This document shows positions 58,886 through 64,000 of a stretch of 64,000 nucleotides of DNA, in pieces. The DNA comes from Fomitopsis serialis (lineage: Eukaryota > Basidiomycota > Agaricomycetes > Polyporales > Fomitopsidaceae): positions 372,001 to 436,000 of the forward strand of contig NW_025954976.1 in the NCBI RefSeq assembly GCF_022376445.1, in the 5' to 3' direction. The position numbers and the translations under genes are program-made. Under the pieces are notes generated by a model. The model was not told the origin of the DNA. It worked only from the letters and a program-made list of their open reading frames with translations, and did not search any database. The stretch's first letter is position 1, and each line of letters opens with the position of its first letter.

Positions 58886-59275
58886 CGATGTCAAGAGGCA
58901 ACCGTAGATAACCCTAACCCGCCACACACGGTCTGTTATTAGCAGCACCGCGGCCGTAGCTCGTCCATGCATTGATAGCCGCACGCATGCCTGAGCTGTG
59001 GAAGGACAATACCATACGATGTCTTCTCTTTCTACGAATTGACAAGAATATGTGAATCTGCTACAGTCTGCGGGGCCACTGCGGTCCATGCGCCCACCCA
59101 TTGATACAAGTTGCGACTGTCCGTATCAACTGTTTTACACATATTACATCGACGAATCCTTCCACTGGTCTCAGGGACAAGAAACTGCCCTGGCCCCGCG
59201 GGCGTTGAGACCGTACGTAAGACCTCGGGGAGAGCGCTCGCATCCAGTGGCTCCACCCAGCAAACGGCTCTTCGG
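58886..59275. other. Spacer between DOA1 and the histidine phosphatase gene
   Basis: This 390-base spacer lies between two minus-strand genes and should hold the DOA1 3' UTR and the phosphatase promoter. Nothing else is recognised. Confidence 0.5.
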
Positions 59276-62200
59276 TCATCGTAGCAATTCCTCAATCTCT
59301 GCGGACACGTTCTTGACGCGGTCGTCGGAGAACGTCGAGCGGAGTGACGACATGCACTGCTTGACGGCGTTGACTTGTGCTTCGTTCGGCTTCTCGCCTT
59401 TCTCTCTCGCCGCATATAGCTGAAGGACGGGAGTCAGTACGATGCATGGGACGCTCACCAGAACCAGCGAAGCTCACGATGTTTCCCAAGGCTACCAACG
59501 CGCGATACGCTGCCTCCTGGTCGCTTGTATCCTGCTGAAGCCCCGTCATGATGGAATTGTACAAGAACATCGTCAACTCGGGCTCCAGCGGCTCCCTCAG
59601 CCCGATGCAGCTCAGACTACCCAACAATTAGCCTCGTGTAAATGTATGTCGAAACGAACGCGAGACTCACTTAAACAGAATGGTCGCGCATGCGACCCGC
59701 TGAGCCTTAGTCAGGTTGTTGTAAGGTTGCTGGGCGATGTCTTGCAGTATCTACCAAGCCAACCTTCAGAACCGGCGAATCCCACAAGTACGGCCACGCT
59801 TACCGTCTTGACCCACGCCCCATCCCCGTAAAGATTATCCTGGAAGGTATTCACGAGGGCCCTGAGGAAGAACAGCGTGTTCGTCTCTCTTGACCGCGAC
59901 AGTGGAGTCTCCCAAGGGTCCTTCCAAGACGAAGCGTGCATCATAGCGCTGAAGAAGCGATGCTTCAGCTGTGTGTCTTGCGAGTAACTTGAGCAGAAGG
60001 CAAGCAAGAGCCGACCAAGGTCCATGACTGCGAGCGGAGTTTTCATGAGATAACAACTTCACGCGACCACGACATGGACTACGCACCAGGGAACAACGAC
60101 TCCCGCGGCCACCTATCAAGCAACGCGATGATGGCATCTAGGTGGCGTGCTGTGGGCGGGTTTGTACCGGGCGGCGGATTGTCCCAATGTGCGAGCTGAG
60201 AGACAATGGCGGAGAGGTACGCAAAGGCCTCGTCGACGCGGATGCGCTCTTGGGGATACATGGCTAACGATGATGTTGACTAGACGAACGCCGCGTTGAT
60301 GCCACAAATCCTCAAAACTCGTGCGAATGTACGTACGATCTCGTTCCGAAGGCTTTGATCGATCTGCTGCAGCTTTGCTTGCATCGCAGAGACGTTCGCC
60401 TGACGGAACGCCAAAGGCGTACGCTACGAAGAAGAACGTATGAGCATCAAGTAAAGGATACGCAGCTTGCAGACGTACGACTGGGATAACTTTCGACGAT
60501 GTCGCCGGGGTAGCTCGAGGGGGAGGCGTAGACGGTGTTACAGCCGAGGAGTACCTTGAAGATCCTGTCCAAGGATCGGCTTGGTTTACAGCGGGAGCTG
60601 GTGATGGTGAAGTAGGTGCCGCACGATACCGAGACGCGCCTTGACATACAGTGAGGACACGAGAACACCAATCGATGATGTGACATACCCGTGAAAGGAT
60701 CCATGTATTCCTGCGCGCGACCTCCAGCCGCAGCTTGCGCGGGCTGGTACCGAGACGCACCTGGAGCAAAGTCAGGACAACACAGATAGCGGCCGCGTAT
60801 GTTCTTACCAGTGAATGGATCAGAGTACTGAGCCCCGCCACCCAGGGTCACACCACCGGTGTTCTTCTCGATGAATTTCACTACCTCGTCCAAATAGGTC
60901 AGGGGAAGTTCGTGAGCATTCAAGAACCGCTGCGCAGCCGCGTATGGGTTTTCTGAGAACGATTGAGCGCACAATCCCCCCGCAGCTGGAGGCTTGTCTC
61001 ACCGGCAGCGTTGTAAGGTAGCTTCAGCGGCGGCATGCCTTCCTGTACGTCCACGTCGAAGACGTAATCGTACTCCTTCCCCTCGTATAGCTGTTTTCGC
61101 CCGGAGCCGACGGCGTCCACGACGTCGCCTATCTTCTGCCAACTGGACGACGCGCTGTCCCACTAAAGACGTCGACGTCAGCACATCGCCCACACGGTAC
61201 AAAATGACTGCATGCCTGATGGGCCTCTACGTTATCACCGTTCCTGATCATCTTGACTTCGCCAGGTTTGTTGCCTATTCGTGAACGTTATATACGAGTT
61301 TGGTCGAATACCTCTCAGAAGCAAGCTTACCCGGCGTCGACAGTACCTCCAAACCTGGCAGATCCGACTTCTTGACATCGCCGATTTGCTGCGCGGGCAA
61401 AGTCTGGCTCGCGACTTGATCTTCGTATGCCTTCAGCTCTTCGCTCGGCAGTTGACGTGACTCCGCGTGACTGAAGATGCGTACGACACCGTCGCTGCAT
61501 CCAGTCACAATGTCACCGTTCGGCATGGTCGACACCGACCAGACAGAGATGGCAGGATGGACAATCGTCTGGTAGCACTCGCCATCTGCGCTGGGTTAGG
61601 CGAACAACGCAGAACGACAAGGAACTGGGTAGCACTTACCTCTCCAGATGCGGACTGTACGGTCCTCCCCTCCGGATACGATGTCACCATTCTCCAGCAC
61701 GGAGATGCTGTACACGAACGATGTATGCCCGGAGAGTGTGTGAACGAGGTCGCCTTCCATGGTCCATATCTTAATCTCACTGCAGGGACCACTTACCATA
61801 CTGCACAGTAATGAACGACACTACCACATACCTATCGTTTGAGCATGACGCAAACCCAATGTCTGTGTACAGCGCTAGGCCGCGAACCGCTTGTGTATGC
61901 CCAGGATATGTTCGGACGTTCTTGTGCTGGTTCCATAGTTTGATGGTGTTGTCGGCAGAGCCTGTATCATACGTAAGATACATATCGCAGTGGCAACTCA
62001 CTGCGCAACGCACCCGTCAGGAACTGTTCGGAATCTACAGCCAATACAGCCCATACGGACTGCCGGTGTCCGGTGAGATCGTACAAGAGTTTGAAGTCCT
62101 TCCAGACCTTGGCCGTTCTAAGACGTATTACACCTGTGTTCGCGAACCTCTTCGAAAGAGATAAACATACCGATCCCAAGATCCAGAAACGATCAATCCG

Positions 62201-62664
62201 TCGGGCGTACAGTCCAGTGCACATATATTGTCCGTGTGGCCGATGAGGGAGTACGCAGGCTCGTTGGAGTTAGCCGAGAGGGCGAAGACGTTGATCACAG
62301 TGTCTTGACCGCCCGTCACCGCAAATCCTAGGTTCCCTCACCTGTCAATGCATACATGCGAAACAGGACGTTCCCGATGGATCGCTCACCTAGCGGTTCT
62401 TCAGGTGTAGGTGGGAGGTATGTTACAGCATTGATGTACCGTGAACCTGCGCGCAGGGTTACGGACTGGCCGAATCCTGGGGCATCCCTGTTCCGAACCC
62501 ATGAGATCGCGGTGCTGTCGCGCGAAGCAGAGAGGACGAGATCGTTCGTTGGTGAAGCGACGGCCCGCACCTGGAAGGGTTGAGCTAGCGCGAATATCGA
62601 GACGAAGAGACGTACGAACATCGGCAGTGTGGCCAGTGAGCGTTGCCGAAAGCTTGTAGGGCAT
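59276..62664 (-). CDS. DOA1: DOA1/UFD3/PLAA, Cdc48 ubiquitin adaptor with WD40, PFU and PUL domains
   Basis: Doa1 binds ubiquitin and Cdc48 and controls ubiquitin levels, sorting and mitochondrial protein quality control. The minus-strand ATG at 62662-62664 opens PYKLSATLTGHTAD, then VRAVASPTNDLVLSASRD across an intron with a GTTCGT donor. Seven WD repeats follow, for example HTDNICALDCTPDGLIVSGS, HRQSVWAVLAVDSEQFLTG and HTSFVYSISVLENGDIVSGG. The PFU domain reads YDYVFDVDVQEGMPPLKLPY and then AAQRFLNAHELPLTYLDEV. A linker repeats a DPFTG/DPWTG-SRY motif (near 60570-60850). The PUL domain is armadillo-like (RVDEAFAYLSAIVSQLAHW; MDLGRLLLAFCSSYSQD; FFLRALVNTFQDNLYGDGAW) and ends VSAEIEELLR at 59276-59278. 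About sixteen short introns split it. All three domains are present in the normal order. Confidence 0.95.
60560..60860 (-). repeat. Three DPFTG/DPWTG-SRY linker repeats in DOA1
   Basis: Successive short exons read YSDPFTG, ASRYQPAQAAAGGRAQEYMD then PFTG, ASRYRAAPTSP, and ADPWTGSSRY. The motif is thus repeated about three times, each unit set off by an intron, between the PFU and PUL domains. Such D-P-F/W-T-G repeats are known from PLAA linkers; here the exon-per-repeat layout suggests growth by exon duplication. Confidence 0.65.
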
Positions 62665-64000
62665 CGCAGCAGGGGTCGGTTCGAGTGAGGGAAAGAAGAG
62701 AATACGCGCGATGGCCGGGGCCGGGGACTTATCTGGCAGGAGGGGAATTGAGAGGCAGCGAACTCGTCCAGACCTGGATGTCTTCCGACGCGGCCGAACG
62801 CGAGCGCCCTCAGTGCCACCGGGCCACCGCTGTCTGCCCTCTACGCTATCCCTCAATCACTCTCTTCTTACTGCTGCGCTAATGGCTAGCTATACCAGTC
62901 GGCTTCAGTACACAACAGCACGTACTGCTGCGGCCTGCACTGGCAGCGCAATATTCCGTCGTCCGAAGCCGTGGCAATCCAGTCCCGGTCCAGTCAAATA
63001 CATTCTGCATCGATTGATGAGGACTACGAAACACTCTTCCTACGTCGTACAAAAGCATTCAATACTGCAACTCGTGCGATCTGCGATGCACCTCCGGAGA
63101 AACGTCCGCATCTACACACAGCAGAATGATCACGATCGTGGAACCAGAGAAGAGATGTACACCACTCTAACGAGCCCCGGACCCGTTCAACGGCAAGCCC
63201 AGGGAGATACGGAGGTGCGTAGTCTATGCCGTGCACCAATTTTCATCTCCTGCGAGGGCCTCACGAAACACATCGTCGCCCGTAGAGCGAGCGAGGTACG
63301 ACGACTTGCCAAATCATGAGGGGATGGCGGAGATAAAAGGCCTTACACCCTTATATATATCTTCTTCAGGGCAGGCAAAATCACCCGAAGATCGCACAGC
63401 CTAGATCTGGCCATGATTGCTTTCGCACACGCACACAATCACTATCATTGGCCCGTGCGTCCACATTTCCACCTCTCAGGATCTCCAGTTGTTCGTATCG
63501 CCGCCACAGCTGTCTAGTCTTTAAACCCGGGCATAAGCCTTGGCACTCGTTGTTAGCCAAACCCTTGTTTCGACCATGAGAATGATCATTGGTATCCGCG
63601 AGAACTCTCGCTCCAAGCCATCCATCCAACTTACCCCAGACACGCTCCAAGACCCTCTTTCCAGGCACATGCGTCGAGGATACCTTCTGAACCTGTTCTG
63701 GATGAGCTAATACACGAAACTTGTGTAGACGCAGTGATATCACTGTGAGGGCGACAACTCACCACAGGCCGCTCACTGCATTCTGTTCTCCTCTTCGTCA
63801 CACTGTCGACTCTGGCGGAGCTCCAGGCCACACATGATGGCAGCCGTTGGTATAAGTACTGGGCCTGCTCATGTAAGTGTTGGCCGACGTTGCACATAAT
63901 GTTCCACGACGCTGATTGTCTCCCGGCCCGTTTTCTCATCCAGTGACCAGCCACTCGCTCTGGTTCGATACCTTTGTCCCCTCTTCAGTTTTCCGGCCCC
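62665..64000. other. Right-end region with no assignable gene
   Basis: This 1.3-kb end region contains the DOA1 promoter. A plus-strand frame (about 62882-63319) and a minus-strand frame (63381-63743, reading GARVLADTNDHSHGRNKGL) look partly protein-like, but no domain, start or splice pattern supports a gene. A TATA-like GATAAAAGG lies near 63331-63339. A gene may begin beyond the window edge. Confidence 0.35.

Noticed and set aside
1..64000. CRISPR arrays, bacterial operons or ribosome-binding sites
   Set aside because: The DNA is eukaryotic with introns throughout; no regularly spaced direct repeats were seen.

Overview
The window is nuclear DNA of a filamentous basidiomycete, most likely a wood-decay agaricomycete close to the polypores. 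This is inferred from dense GT-AG introns of about 45-65 nt, GC-rich codon use, long Ser/Pro-rich tails, and gene families typical of that group: a copper radical oxidase, an agaricomycete 7-TM family, an F-box/LRR protein, a BTB protein and a Zn2Cys6 regulator. Nearly all genes are split, so exons were joined by reading frame, splice sites and family motifs. Outer limits given are start codon to stop codon; inner exon limits are approximate.

Layout: 1-3956 (+), 5'-truncated SAC/hSac2 phosphoinositide phosphatase. 4469-6981 (+), Erf2-like DHHC palmitoyltransferase. 8281-11960 (+), Zn2Cys6/Fungal_trans regulator. 11961-17250, gene-poor with possible orphan exons. 17251-20224 (+), paxillin-like LIM protein. 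20835-22075 (-), pantetheine-phosphate adenylyltransferase (CAB4). 22607-24489 (+), four-TM protein. 24978-26670 (+), vacuolar lipase ATG15. 26996-28841 (-), guanine deaminase. 28842-32281, a broken tRNA-Leu-like sequence and an unrecognised multi-exon coding region. 32282-33264 (+), small orphan protein.

Right half: 34760-36567 (-), mRNA guanylyltransferase. 36910-37722 (-), SKP1, divergent from 37932-38594 (+), mitochondrial ribosomal protein bL27. 38838-40661 (-), F-box/LRR protein, divergent from 41183-42177 (+), DUF3074 START-like protein. 42549-44747 (-), type I glutamine synthetase-like enzyme. 45942-47259 (-), orphan 7-TM protein. 48669-51038 (-), URI/Bud27-like protein, divergent from 51285-52353 (+), PNO1. 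52689-55106 (-), BTB protein with a long charged helix, divergent from 55445-57960 (+), copper radical oxidase. 58078-58885 (-), histidine phosphatase. 59276-62664 (-), DOA1/PLAA.

Most genes are housekeeping: membrane lipid signalling, protein lipidation, CoA synthesis, autophagy, purine salvage, capping, ribosome assembly and ubiquitin handling. There is no sign of a biosynthetic cluster, a prophage-like element, an intact transposon or a CRISPR array. The least explained parts are the orphan coding stretches near 12.4-13.3 kb and 29.6-31.0 kb, the four-TM protein, the small acidic/aromatic protein at 32.3 kb, the tandem VDSPSF motif in the URI-like protein, and the BTB-helix architecture. 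No clear new system was found.
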